Positions 1-7,784 of a stretch of 64,000 nucleotides of DNA are shown here, one piece after another. Position 1 is the first letter of the stretch, and each line of letters begins with the position of its first letter. Below the pieces are notes generated by a model. It was not told the origin of the DNA. It made no database searches and worked only from the letters and a program-made list of their open reading frames with translations. The stretch is taken from assembly GCF_003261175.1 (NCBI RefSeq), contig NZ_QLNP01000017.1, positions 1-64,000 of the forward strand. Reading direction: 5' to 3'. Source of the stretch: Arthrobacter globiformis. GTDB lineage: Bacteria > Actinomycetota > Actinomycetes > Actinomycetales > Micrococcaceae. The position numbers and the translations under genes were made by a program.

Positions 1-1518
1 ATCCAGGCTGCACTGGAACGTCGAATTGGTTTCAGTCGAGGTGAACGTGAACGAGGCGCTGGTCGACGTCCCAGGGGGTGGCGACGTGATCGTCGTATCC
101 GGAGCCGCGGTGTCGGTGCCGCCACCGCCACCGGTGGGGTCGTAGTAGTGCCAGTACCGGCTTGTGGCGTTCACATCGGCGAGCAGCAGCAGCCCGCTGT
201 TGGCCGTGCCCGATGCATTACTGTTGAGGTTCTGCTTCGTCGACGTTACGTTGTGGACATACTGGTCGTCGTCCACGATACGGGCCGTCTTCGTGGTGGT
301 GAAGCTGATGTTGTTCAGCGGCGTGGACTTTTCGTAAACCGCGCCGCCCGAGCTGGTGCAGACACCGGCGTTCGTGGTGCCACTCGGCTTCGGATAGGTA
401 GCGAAGGTACGCAGCTTCTGCGCAAACTCGTCGATCATGACGATCACCCGGTTCGGGCACTCCGACACGGTCGCGATCGTGTGCGCCGACCATGCTGATG
501 TCGTGTTATTCAGAACCAACAGCTGGATCAGCGGCAGAGACGCCGACGTGTTCGAGGTCTTAGTTGCGGCGAAGACCCGGCCACCCGATGAGTCCAGCCA
601 CTTCAGGTTCATATGGTCATCACCGGTGCGCAGCCCCTTCACCGCCGCCACAGGAGTGGTCCAGGTGGTGTTGGACGCACCATCGACGTGGAAGCTCCAG
701 TACATGCCGTCGCTGGCGTCACCGAGCTGCCGGCTCCACATCACGCCCATCTTGCCGTTGCCGGCTCCGCCGAACGCGATCACAGCCGAGGTATCGTCCA
801 CAGACACGTTGCTCAACGACGCAGGATGCGCGAACGGCGTCCCCCAGAACGTGCCAGTCTCGTCAGTGACGTTCAGAAAAATCCGGTTCCCCTGCTGCCA
901 GGTGGCCCACACCCGACCAGTCGAGTCCTTGTCGATAGACATGGTCTCAACCTTGTTGTTGTGGATCCTTTGAGAACTCAGTAGCGTGTACGTCTTCGTG
1001 CTCGAGTTGTAGCTGTAGCGCCGCATTGTTGACGGGAAGTTCGGCTCAAACGGCAGGCCGTCATTGACGAACCGATAGCTCGCCACGAACAACGTAGTCC
1101 CGTCCCACAACACGTCATGGTGAGTGTTCGCCTGCGTCTCCGTCGCCACACCCGTATTGACCCATGAGTTGGTCGAGGCATTGAACCGGAAGATGTGGAA
1201 ATCCGAGCTGGCAGTGTCCCACAGGTTGCCCCACCAGATCCCGTCGTTGAACCACAACGCATTCGTCTGCCGCTTTGTACCCGTGGGCGTCCCGGTCCCC
1301 GTATGCGAGAAATCCTGCACCCCCACATCAGCTGCAGCGGCCGTAACCGGCACCACCAGGACACCCAGCGCGAGCAGGAGCGCTGCCAGCAGGGCGGTGA
1401 GGCCCAGATTCCGCGACCCGGGGAGCCGGCCTCTGCCAGGCCCGCCCCTGTGAAAAGTTGTCTTGCCCAGTAACGTTGCTTCCCGGAGTTGAACGTCGGC
1501 CTGTATAGGGATGCTCAC
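1..1518 (-). CDS. Secreted protein with C-terminal Ig-like segment, partial (runs off the window start)
   Basis: The frame is open from the GTG at 1518 to the window edge, giving about 505 residues with no stop. I chose this GTG because a GGTGAGG Shine-Dalgarno-like stretch lies about 4 nt upstream and an in-frame TGA lies just before it. The N-terminus has a basic stretch, then a hydrophobic core (LTALLAALLLALGVLVVPV) and an AAAAD cleavage-type region, so it is probably exported. The middle is rich in W, G, S, T and N, with phrases such as ALWFNDGIWWGNLWD and HHDVLWDGTTLFVASYRF that suggest a beta-propeller or repeat fold. A glycine-rich linker then leads into PDTTITSPPPGTSTSASF, the start of an actinobacterial Ig-like repeat ending FQCSLD. 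The function is unknown; it is probably a cell-surface or extracellular binding protein. Confidence 0.75.
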   Translation of the reverse strand, partial: MSIPIQADVQLREATLLGKTTFHRGGPGRGRLPGSRNLGLTALLAALLLALGVLVVPVTAAAADVGVQDFSHTGTGTPTGTKRQTNALWFNDGIWWGNLWDTASSDFHIFRFNASTNSWVNTGVATETQANTHHDVLWDGTTLFVASYRFVNDGLPFEPNFPSTMRRYSYNSSTKTYTLLSSQRIHNNKVETMSIDKDSTGRVWATWQQGNRIFLNVTDETGTFWGTPFAHPASLSNVSVDDTSAVIAFGGAGNGKMGVMWSRQLGDASDGMYWSFHVDGASNTTWTTPVAAVKGLRTGDDHMNLKWLDSSGGRVFAATKTSNTSASLPLIQLLVLNNTTSAWSAHTIATVSECPNRVIVMIDEFAQKLRTFATYPKPSGTTNAGVCTSSGGAVYEKSTPLNNISFTTTKTARIVDDDQYVHNVTSTKQNLNSNASGTANSGLLLLADVNATSRYWHYYDPTGGGGGTDTAAPDTTITSPPPGTSTSASFTFTSTETNSTFQCSLD

Positions 1519-1681
1519 TAGCCTCACCACTCATCGAAGTTGTCTGCCTATGCCAGTTCCGAGCAACCTTCCGGGCTGAATCGGAGACAACGAAGCGCCT
1601 GCTACTACGGTCCTGGCAACTTGCGTGCACTCCCCCTCGGACCATGGTCGACTCGGCAACTTGTAAAAAGCTTGGGAATTC

Positions 1682-1711
1682 TTGAGCCAGCCCCAGTTAT
1701 CGGGGGGCTCA
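1682..1711. terminator. Hairpin between divergent genes
   Basis: TGAGCC and CCCC pair with GGGG and GGCTCA around a short loop, with small bulges. It lies in the 267-bp gap between two divergently transcribed genes. On the minus strand a T-rich stretch follows about 14 nt later. It may be a weak terminator or a 5'-region structure; I see no gene in this gap. Confidence 0.3.
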
Positions 1712-1772
1712 GGATCGTTGGAAACCGGCAAGGCTCACTGCCACATTGCTCCATGGCCACCCGGCGCCGGAC

Positions 1773-1778
1773 TAGACT
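1773..1778 (+). promoter_or_regulatory. -10 box TAGACT, leaderless-type
   Basis: TAGACT ends 7 nt before the ATG at 1786, the spacing expected for an actinobacterial leaderless transcript. No Shine-Dalgarno sequence is present, which supports this start. Confidence 0.55.
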
Positions 1779-1785
1779 CTCCCCC

Positions 1786-2655
1786 ATGGCCGTCTACCTC
1801 GATCCGCCGCTTTGGCCTGCCCATGAAACACTTTTTTCGCATCTGATTTCGGACACTTCCCTGGCCGAACTGCACGCCTTCGCTGCTGCGGCGGGCATCC
1901 CTGAGCGGGCATTCGACGGCGACCACTATGACGTGCCGCAGCGCCGCTATGACGGTCTGGTGGCCGCCGGTGCCATCCCGGTTGAGGCACGGGTCCTCGT
2001 GCGGAAACTCATTGCCAGCGGGCTCCGGATCCCCGCGCGCAGCCGCACGAAGTCCCTCAAGACTCCCCTGCTCAACCGCTGGAACATGGTGCTGCCGGGC
2101 CATGACGCCCTGTTCCTGGACCTGCTGGACCGATGGAGTGAGAGCCACCGCAGGTACCACGGCTGCACCCACCTGCTCGCCGTGCTGGAGGCCCTGGACC
2201 TGCTCACCGCACCCGCCCGGCCGCCGCGCACCGTGCTGCTGGCGGCATGGTTCCACGACGCCGTCTACCGGGGAGTGGCGGGCCAGGACGAGGAGGAATC
2301 CGCCCGGCTCGCCGAACTCAGGCTCAGCCAGGCCGGACTGCCGGAAGCCGACGTCGACGAGGTAGCGCGGCTGGTCCGGCTCACTTCCGATCACCGGCCG
2401 GAGGCCGGGGACGACGACGGCGCCCTCCTGTGCGACGCGGACCTGTCAGTTCTCGGCGGCGGACCGGAGCCCTACGCCCGGTATGTGGCCGCCGTCCGGG
2501 AAGACTATGCGCACATCGGCGACGCCGACTTTGCGGCCGGCAGGGCCGCCGTCGTCCGCCAGTTGCTGGCACTGGACCCGCTCTTCCACACCGAGCGGGC
2601 CCGCAGCCTGTGGCTGGAGGCCGCCCGGCGGAACCTGCAGGGCGAACTGGCCTGA
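1786..2655 (+). CDS. DUF4031 plus HD-like domain protein
   Basis: The protein is 289 aa. The frame stays open upstream, but the ATG at 1786 is preferred because it begins with the DUF4031 signature (AVYLDPPLWPAH, then FSHLISDTSLAELHAFA and DHYDVP) and follows a leaderless-type TAGACT box. DUF4031 fills roughly residues 1-85. The rest resembles an HD phosphohydrolase-like domain: YHGCTHLLAVLEAL, AAWFHDAVYRG, and an acidic metal-site-like DADLSVLG. This two-part layout is common in Actinobacteria and is usually annotated only as hypothetical or as a predicted metal-dependent HD-superfamily phosphohydrolase. The substrate is unknown. Confidence 0.85.
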   Translation: MAVYLDPPLWPAHETLFSHLISDTSLAELHAFAAAAGIPERAFDGDHYDVPQRRYDGLVAAGAIPVEARVLVRKLIASGLRIPARSRTKSLKTPLLNRWNMVLPGHDALFLDLLDRWSESHRRYHGCTHLLAVLEALDLLTAPARPPRTVLLAAWFHDAVYRGVAGQDEEESARLAELRLSQAGLPEADVDEVARLVRLTSDHRPEAGDDDGALLCDADLSVLGGGPEPYARYVAAVREDYAHIGDADFAAGRAAVVRQLLALDPLFHTERARSLWLEAARRNLQGELA

Positions 2656-2679
2656 CGGCGCTGCCGAACTGTCTCTGGG

Positions 2680-3081
2680 TTAACGGTAGGCCGTGATGAA
2701 CGGCCTGTCCGTGGGCACGATCTGCTTGCCCAGTGGCATGAGGGAAACCGGAATCAGCTTCAGGTTGGCGATGGCCAGTGGGATGCCGATGATGGTGACG
2801 GCCATGGCGAACGCCGTGACCACGTGCCCAATGGCGATCCAGATGCCGGCCACCAGCAGCCAGATCACGTTGCCGAGGAGCGAGAACACGCCGTTTCCGC
2901 CCGGCTTGTCCACCACCATCCGTCCGAAGGGCCACAGGGTGTAGGACGCGATCCGGAAGGAGGCGATGCCCCAGGGGATGGTCACGATGAGCAGGCAGCA
3001 GATGATGCCGGCGGCGAAGTAGCCCAGCGCCAACCAGAAGCCGCCGAATACCAGCCAGATGATGTTCAGGAGTGTCTTCAT
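2680..3081 (-). CDS. YccF domain inner-membrane protein
   Basis: The protein is 133 aa from the ATG at 3081; an upstream extension to 3114 adds 11 unlikely residues. It carries two similar halves, each with hydrophobic helices followed by glycine- and proline-containing turns (TIPWGIASFRIASYTLWPFGR and TIIGIPLAIANLKLIPVSLMPLGK). This is the YccF/DUF307 pattern. It is a small integral membrane protein of unknown function. It ends 25 bp from the convergent upstream gene. Confidence 0.88.
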   Translation of the reverse strand: MKTLLNIIWLVFGGFWLALGYFAAGIICCLLIVTIPWGIASFRIASYTLWPFGRMVVDKPGGNGVFSLLGNVIWLLVAGIWIAIGHVVTAFAMAVTIIGIPLAIANLKLIPVSLMPLGKQIVPTDRPFITAYR

Positions 3082-3132
3082 TCGTCCATTCTGCCGGGCC
3101 GGAGGCTGAAGCACCTCGGGATCTGCCCTGAA

Positions 3133-4302
3133 TTAACCCTTAACCTCGACTCTGGGGCTGAGGCGCGGGATCCCGGCGGCCGCGACCAGCAGCGCGAGGA
3201 TCCCCAGGCCCAGCGGGAGCGAGGCGGCCGTGGCGACGGCTCCCACCAGGAGCGGACCGCCGGCATCGCCGAGTTCGCGGCCCAGCTCGGCCGAGCCCAT
3301 GGTCCGGCCCATCCTGGCCTTCGGCGTACTGTCGGCCAAATGCGCAAAGCCCAGCGGCGTGGCCGCGCCGACGCCGGCCCCAATGAACGCCGCGGCAATG
3401 AAGATGGCGGCCGCCCCGGGGACGACAGCCACCAGGGCGACCCCGGCGGCGGTGAGCAACAGGCCGGTGCGCATCCCGCCTGCGTCACCGATGCGGTGCA
3501 TGTCGCGCATTGCCCCGATCCGCGGCTGGACCAGCAGCGAGGCCACGGCCAGCACACTGACGGCGGCGGTGCCGGCCACCGGGTCCAGGCCGTGCTGCAC
3601 GGCGAGGGCCGGGAGGAAACCGATAGCCGCCCCCATGGCCGCCATCGATGCCGCCAGCACCATGGTGGGCACCAGGAACCTGCGCTCGGCAACCTGCCGG
3701 GCCAGGTCCAGCAAGGTGTACCGCTGGCGCGGAAGCGGCGGCAGGTGCGGCACGGCGAGAAGGACCCACACAGCGGTGGCCGCGGCAAGCGCGGACAGAG
3801 CCCCAAAGAGGAGCGCAAAACCGCCGACGGCGATCAGCCCGGCACCGAGCAGCGGGCCAATTACATAACCGAGGCTCTTCCAGGACCCGTACCTGCCGAA
3901 GAAGGTCCCGGCATTCTTCCCGGCCGAGAGCCGGGCCACCATCGCTGAGGACGCCGGGGAGAAGGCCGATGCGGCGGCCCCCTGGCCTAGGCGGGCAAGG
4001 CCCAGCAGCAGCGGATCCGCGGCTCCCAGTCCGATCAGGGACAGCGCGGCGAAGCCGAGGAGTCCGCCGACGATGACCGGCTTGGCGCCGATCCGGTCGC
4101 TCAGCGCGCCAAAGACCGGCTTGAGGAACACCTCGGAGATGTCGTAGACGGCCAGCAGGATTCCCAGGTTCAGCAGGGTCAGGCCGATGTTGCCGCTCTG
4201 GGCGCCCATGCCTGCGGCAATGCTGTGGGCGCCGAACGCGGTCACGAAACCGGCGGCGTAGAGGGGTGCCGCGGGCGTCCGGGCGCGCGTCGCCTGAGTC
4301 AC
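3133..4302 (-). CDS. MFS transporter
   Basis: The protein is 389 aa with about 12 hydrophobic segments. A motif-A-like loop between helices 2 and 3 reads GALSDRIGAKPV, and the central cytoplasmic loop is basic. It is a major facilitator superfamily permease of the drug-efflux-like type; the substrate cannot be read from the sequence. The start is GTG at 4302, inside a 17-bp tandem duplication that also holds a second, out-of-frame GTG. The gene follows trpF by 24 bp in the same direction, and there is no good Shine-Dalgarno sequence, so translation may depend on trpF. Confidence 0.82.
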   Translation of the reverse strand: MTQATRARTPAAPLYAAGFVTAFGAHSIAAGMGAQSGNIGLTLLNLGILLAVYDISEVFLKPVFGALSDRIGAKPVIVGGLLGFAALSLIGLGAADPLLLGLARLGQGAAASAFSPASSAMVARLSAGKNAGTFFGRYGSWKSLGYVIGPLLGAGLIAVGGFALLFGALSALAAATAVWVLLAVPHLPPLPRQRYTLLDLARQVAERRFLVPTMVLAASMAAMGAAIGFLPALAVQHGLDPVAGTAAVSVLAVASLLVQPRIGAMRDMHRIGDAGGMRTGLLLTAAGVALVAVVPGAAAIFIAAAFIGAGVGAATPLGFAHLADSTPKARMGRTMGSAELGRELGDAGGPLLVGAVATAASLPLGLGILALLVAAAGIPRLSPRVEVKG

Positions 4303-4331
4303 GGGGCGGTCAGGGTCACGGGGCGGTCAGC
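4298..4331. repeat. 17-bp tandem duplication at the trpF/MFS junction
   Basis: The unit GTCACGGGGCGGTCAGG occurs at 4298-4314 and again at 4315-4331 (last base C). It covers the trpF stop and the MFS start region on the minus strand. Confidence 0.85.
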
Positions 4332-4923
4332 CTTTGGCTGCCGTCACGAAGGCCCTGATCTTGGCCAGGTCCTTTACTCCCCTGCTTTGTTCGACGCCGG
4401 AGGAGACGTCAACGCCCCATGCCGCGGCGTCACGGGCGGCTTCGGACACGTTGGCGGGATCGAGGCCGCCGGCCAGGAGCCACTGCCGTCCCGCCAGGCC
4501 TTTGGCGCGCACGGAACCGTAGTCCCAGGCCTCGCCGGACCCGGGAACTGCGGCGTCGATAAGCAGCATTTCCTCGCCCCAGTCGGCAAACGCATCCGGT
4601 GCGGCACCCATGGTGACGGCGCGGATGACCTTCATGCCGGCGTCGTGCGCTGTTTTGACATCATCCGGTGTGCGATCACCGTGAAGCTGGATCCAGCTCA
4701 GCCCCGCGGCGCGCGCGATGGCCACCGCGTCGGCGGCCGGTTCGGAACGGAAGACGCCGACGGCGGCCACACCGTCAGGCACGGCCTTGACGAGCTGGGT
4801 AACCTGGTGCGGTGAGACCGCCCGGGGGCTGGCCGTCAGGACAAAGCCGACGGCGTCGGCTCCGGCTTCCACGGCCTCCCGGACCGATTCAGGCGTGCTC
4901 AGGCCGCAGACTTTGACGAACAT
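4327..4923 (-). CDS. trpF: Phosphoribosylanthranilate isomerase
   Basis: This 198-aa TIM-barrel enzyme converts N-(5-phosphoribosyl)anthranilate to CdRP in tryptophan biosynthesis. The family N-terminus FVKVCGLS carries the catalytic cysteine at residue 6. The general-acid aspartate fits MLLIDA near residue 122, and the phosphate-binding LLAGGLDPANV and GVDVSSGVE strands are intact. Length matches the family (about 200 aa). It is not in a trp operon here; its neighbour is an MFS gene. Many Actinobacteria lack trpF because PriA performs both isomerisations, so a separate, intact copy is notable. Confidence 0.93.
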   Translation of the reverse strand: MFVKVCGLSTPESVREAVEAGADAVGFVLTASPRAVSPHQVTQLVKAVPDGVAAVGVFRSEPAADAVAIARAAGLSWIQLHGDRTPDDVKTAHDAGMKVIRAVTMGAAPDAFADWGEEMLLIDAAVPGSGEAWDYGSVRAKGLAGRQWLLAGGLDPANVSEAARDAAAWGVDVSSGVEQSRGVKDLAKIRAFVTAAKG

Positions 4924-5017
4924 TCACCGGCTCCTCGTTGTTGAAAGCGTCGACCACTTTCTGCAGCGATCCGTCGCCGACTTTACGCGGGGAGGGAGGG
5001 TGCGGGCAACGCGCCGA

Positions 5018-5023
5018 TAGGCT
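5018..5023 (+). promoter_or_regulatory. -10 box TAGGCT, leaderless-type
   Basis: TAGGCT ends 6 nt before the HutD-family ATG at 5030. There is no ribosome-binding site in this interval. Confidence 0.5.
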
Positions 5024-5029
5024 GGGCTG

Positions 5030-5662
5030 ATGCAGATCATCCGCTTCGCCGACCTCAAACCCCAGCCATGGCGCAACGGCGGCGGGGTCACCCGCGAGCT
5101 GGCCAGCCATCGCGGCGGCGCTTCAGCTGGGGCCGCCTCATCGGGGGCCACGGCATCAGACGATGGCGCGTGGGACTGGCGAGTCAGCATCGCCGACGTC
5201 ACCAGTGCCGGGGACTACTCCCCCTTTCCGGGGATGGAACGCGTGCTGACCGTCGTCGAGGGCGAACTGCTGTTGCTCGCCGTGGACGGGACCGAGCACC
5301 CGCTCGAGAAGTACCGGCCCTTCCGGTTTCCCGGCGGTGCAGCCTCCTCCTCGGCTCTGCCCACCGGGGATGTCCGCAACCTCAACGTCATCGCCCGGGA
5401 GGGCGCCTTCAAGGCGTACACCTCCATCGTGGAGCTGTCCAAGAAGCGGGCCCATCCCGTGTTCGAGGGCCAGCTGGGCATCCTGCTGCAGGGTCAGGCA
5501 GCGGTCAGTCCCGGGAATGCCGGGCAGGAGAGCGGCGGGCAGGACAGTGCGCCCGTGGCGCTCGGCCGCTACGACTCAGTGGTGGGTTCGGACAGCCAGA
5601 TGCCGGAGATCCTGGGCCGCGGCTTCCTGGCCGTGGTGTCCATCGATCCCGTGGCCGGCTAA
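5030..5662 (+). CDS. HutD/Ves family protein
   Basis: The protein is 210 aa. It begins with the family motif MQIIRFADLKPQPWRNGGG followed by VTREL, then a cupin-like beta-sandwich with SIADVTSAGDYSPFPGMERV and the strand-rich core to residue 150. HutD proteins are associated with histidine-utilisation loci or cold-induced Ves; their biochemical role is not settled. No hut genes lie nearby. An Ala/Gly/Ser-rich insert (residues about 26-40) and a Gly/Gln-rich stretch near 160-175 are expansions compared with the core family. The start is supported by the leaderless -10 box. Confidence 0.87.
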   Translation: MQIIRFADLKPQPWRNGGGVTRELASHRGGASAGAASSGATASDDGAWDWRVSIADVTSAGDYSPFPGMERVLTVVEGELLLLAVDGTEHPLEKYRPFRFPGGAASSSALPTGDVRNLNVIAREGAFKAYTSIVELSKKRAHPVFEGQLGILLQGQAAVSPGNAGQESGGQDSAPVALGRYDSVVGSDSQMPEILGRGFLAVVSIDPVAG

Positions 5663-5693
5663 CAAACTCTGGTGCGCATGAGGTGCCGGAACC

Positions 5694-5699
5694 TAGACT
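5694..5699 (+). promoter_or_regulatory. -10 box TAGACT, leaderless-type
   Basis: TAGACT ends 7 nt before the ferritin ATG at 5707, fixing that start over longer upstream reading. Confidence 0.55.
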
Positions 5700-5706
5700 C
5701 GGTGCC

Positions 5707-6237
5707 ATGACCAAGTCCAGATTCAGCGACCTCCTGCTCCTGCAGATAGGCAACGAATTCGCGGCCTCGCAGCAGTACATTGCCGTGGCCGTCTGGTTCG
5801 CCAACCAGGACCTTCCCCAGCTGGCCAGGTACTTCTACCGGCAGTCGGTGGAGGAACGCAACCACGCCATGATGATGGTGCAGTACATGGTGGACCGCGG
5901 CGTTTCCGTCAGCATCCCCGGCGTGCCCGCCGTCCGCAATGACTTCGCCTCCGTCACCGACCCGCTCGCACTCGCGCTGCAGCAGGAAAAGGAAGTCACC
6001 CGAAGCATCGAAGGCCTCTTCCGCGCGGCCCGGGCCGAGGACGACGCCCTCGGCGAGCAGTTCATGCTCTGGTTCCTCAAGGAGCAGGTGGAGGAAGTCG
6101 CCTCGATGACCACCCTCCTGAACATCGCCGAACGGGCGGACAACACCTTCGACATCGAAAACTTCGTTGCCCGGGAAACCATCGGCGACGGCGGCCGCGA
6201 CGCCGCAGCGCCGGAAGCGGCCGGCGGCACCCTCTGA
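5707..6237 (+). CDS. Ferritin
   Basis: This 176-aa non-haem bacterial ferritin should oxidise Fe(II) and store iron in a 24-mer shell. Ferroxidase-type residues sit in the expected helices: the Glu in IGNEFAASQQYIA, the Glu/His pair in SVEERNHAMMMVQYM, the Glu in LQQEKEVTRS and the Glu/Gln region in LKEQVEEVASM. The C-terminal 20 residues are Gly/Ala-rich and variable. The frame continues upstream, but the ATG at 5707 aligns with the family N-terminus and has a leaderless -10 box. It resembles mycobacterial BfrB-type ferritin more than haem bacterioferritin, since there is no clear haem methionine. Confidence 0.92.
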   Translation: MTKSRFSDLLLLQIGNEFAASQQYIAVAVWFANQDLPQLARYFYRQSVEERNHAMMMVQYMVDRGVSVSIPGVPAVRNDFASVTDPLALALQQEKEVTRSIEGLFRAARAEDDALGEQFMLWFLKEQVEEVASMTTLLNIAERADNTFDIENFVARETIGDGGRDAAAPEAAGGTL

Positions 6238-6296
6238 CCCGGGCGCGCTGGCGGTGAGCTTTGCCACCAACGGTGGCCGCCGCCGTCGGGCGTTGC

Positions 6297-6302
6297 TAGG
6301 GT
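6297..6302 (+). promoter_or_regulatory. -10 box TAGGGT for the SMR operon
   Basis: TAGGGT lies 28 nt before the riboswitch aptamer, so transcripts starting near 6309 would carry the whole aptamer in the 5' leader. Confidence 0.4.
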
Positions 6303-6330
6303 GAAAACCAGGGTCCCCTTCCCCGGACCT

Positions 6331-6371
6331 CCGGACGACGGTTCAGTACCCGGTGCGCGACAAGACTGGCC
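6331..6371 (+). ncRNA. Guanidine-III riboswitch (ykkC-III)
   Basis: The segment begins CCGGACGACGG, continues to GTACCCGG and ends GACAAGACTGGCC. These are the conserved blocks of the ykkC-III/guanidine-III class (CCGGACGA, GUACCCGG, GACAAGAC). The 5' CCGG (6331-6334) can pair with CCGG at 6350-6353, and GGT-CAGT (6340-6347, one T bulged) pairs with ACTGGCC (6365-6371), giving the compact pseudoknot of this class. The Shine-Dalgarno AAAGGA (6372-6377) touches the 3' edge, so guanidine binding probably controls ribosome access to the SMR genes. I identified it by comparison with the known class; covariance scoring would settle it. Confidence 0.88.
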
Positions 6372-6383
6372 AAAGGATCTGTC

Positions 6384-6707
6384 ATGTCGTGGTTCATACT
6401 CATTTTTTCCGGTGCCCTCGAGGCGGTGTGGGCGGCGGCGCTGCACCGGGCGTCCCAGTCCTCCGGCCGGCGCCGGGTCGCGGCCGGGGCCCTTTTCCTT
6501 GTCGCGGTCGTGGCCAGCACCGCCGGCCTCGGCATCGCCATGCAGTCCATTCCCACCGGCACCGCCTACGCGGTGTGGGTCGGCGTGGGTGTAGTGCTGA
6601 CGTCCGCCTACGCGATCGTCGCCAAAGTAGAACGGCCGACGGCGGCGCGGCTCCTGCTGCTCGCCGGAATCGCCGCGTGCGTGGTTGGCCTGAAGGTGGT
6701 GGCGTGA
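6384..6707 (+). CDS. SMR-family guanidinium exporter subunit 1 (Gdx-like)
   Basis: This 107-aa protein has four transmembrane helices of the small multidrug resistance family. The essential membrane glutamate sits in ALEAVWAAAL on helix 1, and helix 3 carries GTAYAVWVGVG, the pattern seen in guanidinium exporters (Gdx) rather than in generic EmrE drug pumps. AAAGGA lies 6 nt before the ATG. The next gene, a second SMR subunit, overlaps by one base, so the two are translated together and probably form a heterodimer. The guanidine-III riboswitch upstream supports guanidinium as the substrate. Confidence 0.92.
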   Translation: MSWFILIFSGALEAVWAAALHRASQSSGRRRVAAGALFLVAVVASTAGLGIAMQSIPTGTAYAVWVGVGVVLTSAYAIVAKVERPTAARLLLLAGIAACVVGLKVVA

Positions 6708-7090
6708 TGCTCGCGAAGCCTGCCACGGCGTGGATCATCCTGCTCGCCTCGGCTGTCCTGGAAGCCGTCTGGGCAACGGCCCTGGGCCTGTCCGACGGCC
6801 TGACCCGGCCAGTGCCCACCGTTGTTTTCGTGGTGACGGCCGCGCTCAGCATGCAGGGGCTGGGCATGGCGGTGAAGCACATCCCGCTCGGCACCGCCTA
6901 CGCCGTCTGGGTGGGGATCGGAGCGGCACTGACGGTCGGCTGGGCCATGGCCACCGGCGTCGAACCCTTTAGCCTGCTCAAGGTGCTGTTCATCGCGGGG
7001 ATTGTAGGATGCGCGGCCGGGCTCAAGATGCTGCCGGCCGGCTCTGTCCGTCAGCGCGGGACCGAACACAGGGCTGATCCGGCTCCCTAG
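6707..7090 (+). CDS. SMR-family guanidinium exporter subunit 2 (Gdx-like)
   Basis: The protein is 127 aa. It starts at the ATG that overlaps the previous stop codon (TGATG). It has four transmembrane helices with the conserved glutamate in AVLEAVWATAL and the helix-3 motif GTAYAVWVGIG, followed by a hydrophilic tail of about 20 residues that the first subunit lacks. Paired SMR genes of unequal length commonly work as obligate heterodimers with subunits in opposite membrane orientation. Membrane topology probably differs from subunit 1 through loop charges. Function is inferred from the riboswitch and the Gdx-type motifs. Confidence 0.9.
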   Translation: MLAKPATAWIILLASAVLEAVWATALGLSDGLTRPVPTVVFVVTAALSMQGLGMAVKHIPLGTAYAVWVGIGAALTVGWAMATGVEPFSLLKVLFIAGIVGCAAGLKMLPAGSVRQRGTEHRADPAP

Positions 7091-7105
7091 GCTGGGGCGT
7101 ATCCC

Positions 7106-7111
7106 TAGACT
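7106..7111 (+). promoter_or_regulatory. -10 box TAGACT, leaderless-type
   Basis: TAGACT ends 6 nt before the ATG at 7118 of the metallo-beta-lactamase-fold gene. Confidence 0.5.
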
Positions 7112-7117
7112 GGGCTC

Positions 7118-7768
7118 ATGGACACGCTCATGCACTCACTTCGGGACATCACCATCCGCCGGATCTCGGTCAGCGAGATGGACAACAATGTGTATCTGCT
7201 GACCGCAAAGGAGTCCGGAGCGCAGCTGCTGATTGACGCCGCTGATGACCTGCCGGCCATCCAGAGCCTGCTGGCGGATGCCACGGCGGACACCTCAGGC
7301 GAGCCCAAGCTGGCGCTCATCGCCACCACGCACCAGCACTGGGACCATGTGCGCGCACTGCCGGGCCTCGTTGAAGCCACCGGAGCCAAGACCGCAGCGG
7401 GCACGGACGACGCCCCGGGACTCCCTGTGAAGGTGGACGTGCTGCTGGACCACGGCGACTTTGGGAACTTCGACGGGTTCGACGTCACCGCCGTCCACCT
7501 GCGCGGCCACACCCCCGGCTCGGTGGCGCTGGTCTACCATGACCCGGAGGGACCGGCCCACATCTTCTCCGGCGACTCCCTTTTCCCTGGCGGCGTGGGC
7601 AACACGCAGAAGGACCCGGCGCGGTTCAACCAGCTGCTCACGGACGTCACCGAGCGGATCTTCGCGGTCTACCCGGACGACACTGTGGTGCACCCGGGCC
7701 ACGGCAAGCCCACGACCCTCGGCGCGGAGCGCCCGCACCTCGAGGAGTGGCGCGCCCGCGGCTGGTGA
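7118..7768 (+). CDS. MBL-fold metallo-hydrolase (glyoxalase II-like)
   Basis: The protein is 216 aa. The metal-binding motif reads THQHWDH (residues about 69-75), a HxHxDH variant with Gln and Trp in the variable positions. It is followed by GHTPGS, the FSGDSLFPGGVG loop with a metal-bridging Asp, and a final VHPGHG His. This layout matches glyoxalase II-like hydrolases acting on thioesters or lactones; the natural substrate is unknown. The leaderless -10 box supports the start. A second ATG lies five codons downstream. Confidence 0.87.
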   Translation: MDTLMHSLRDITIRRISVSEMDNNVYLLTAKESGAQLLIDAADDLPAIQSLLADATADTSGEPKLALIATTHQHWDHVRALPGLVEATGAKTAAGTDDAPGLPVKVDVLLDHGDFGNFDGFDVTAVHLRGHTPGSVALVYHDPEGPAHIFSGDSLFPGGVGNTQKDPARFNQLLTDVTERIFAVYPDDTVVHPGHGKPTTLGAERPHLEEWRARGW

Positions 7769-7784
7769 GCGGGTACTTTTGCGC

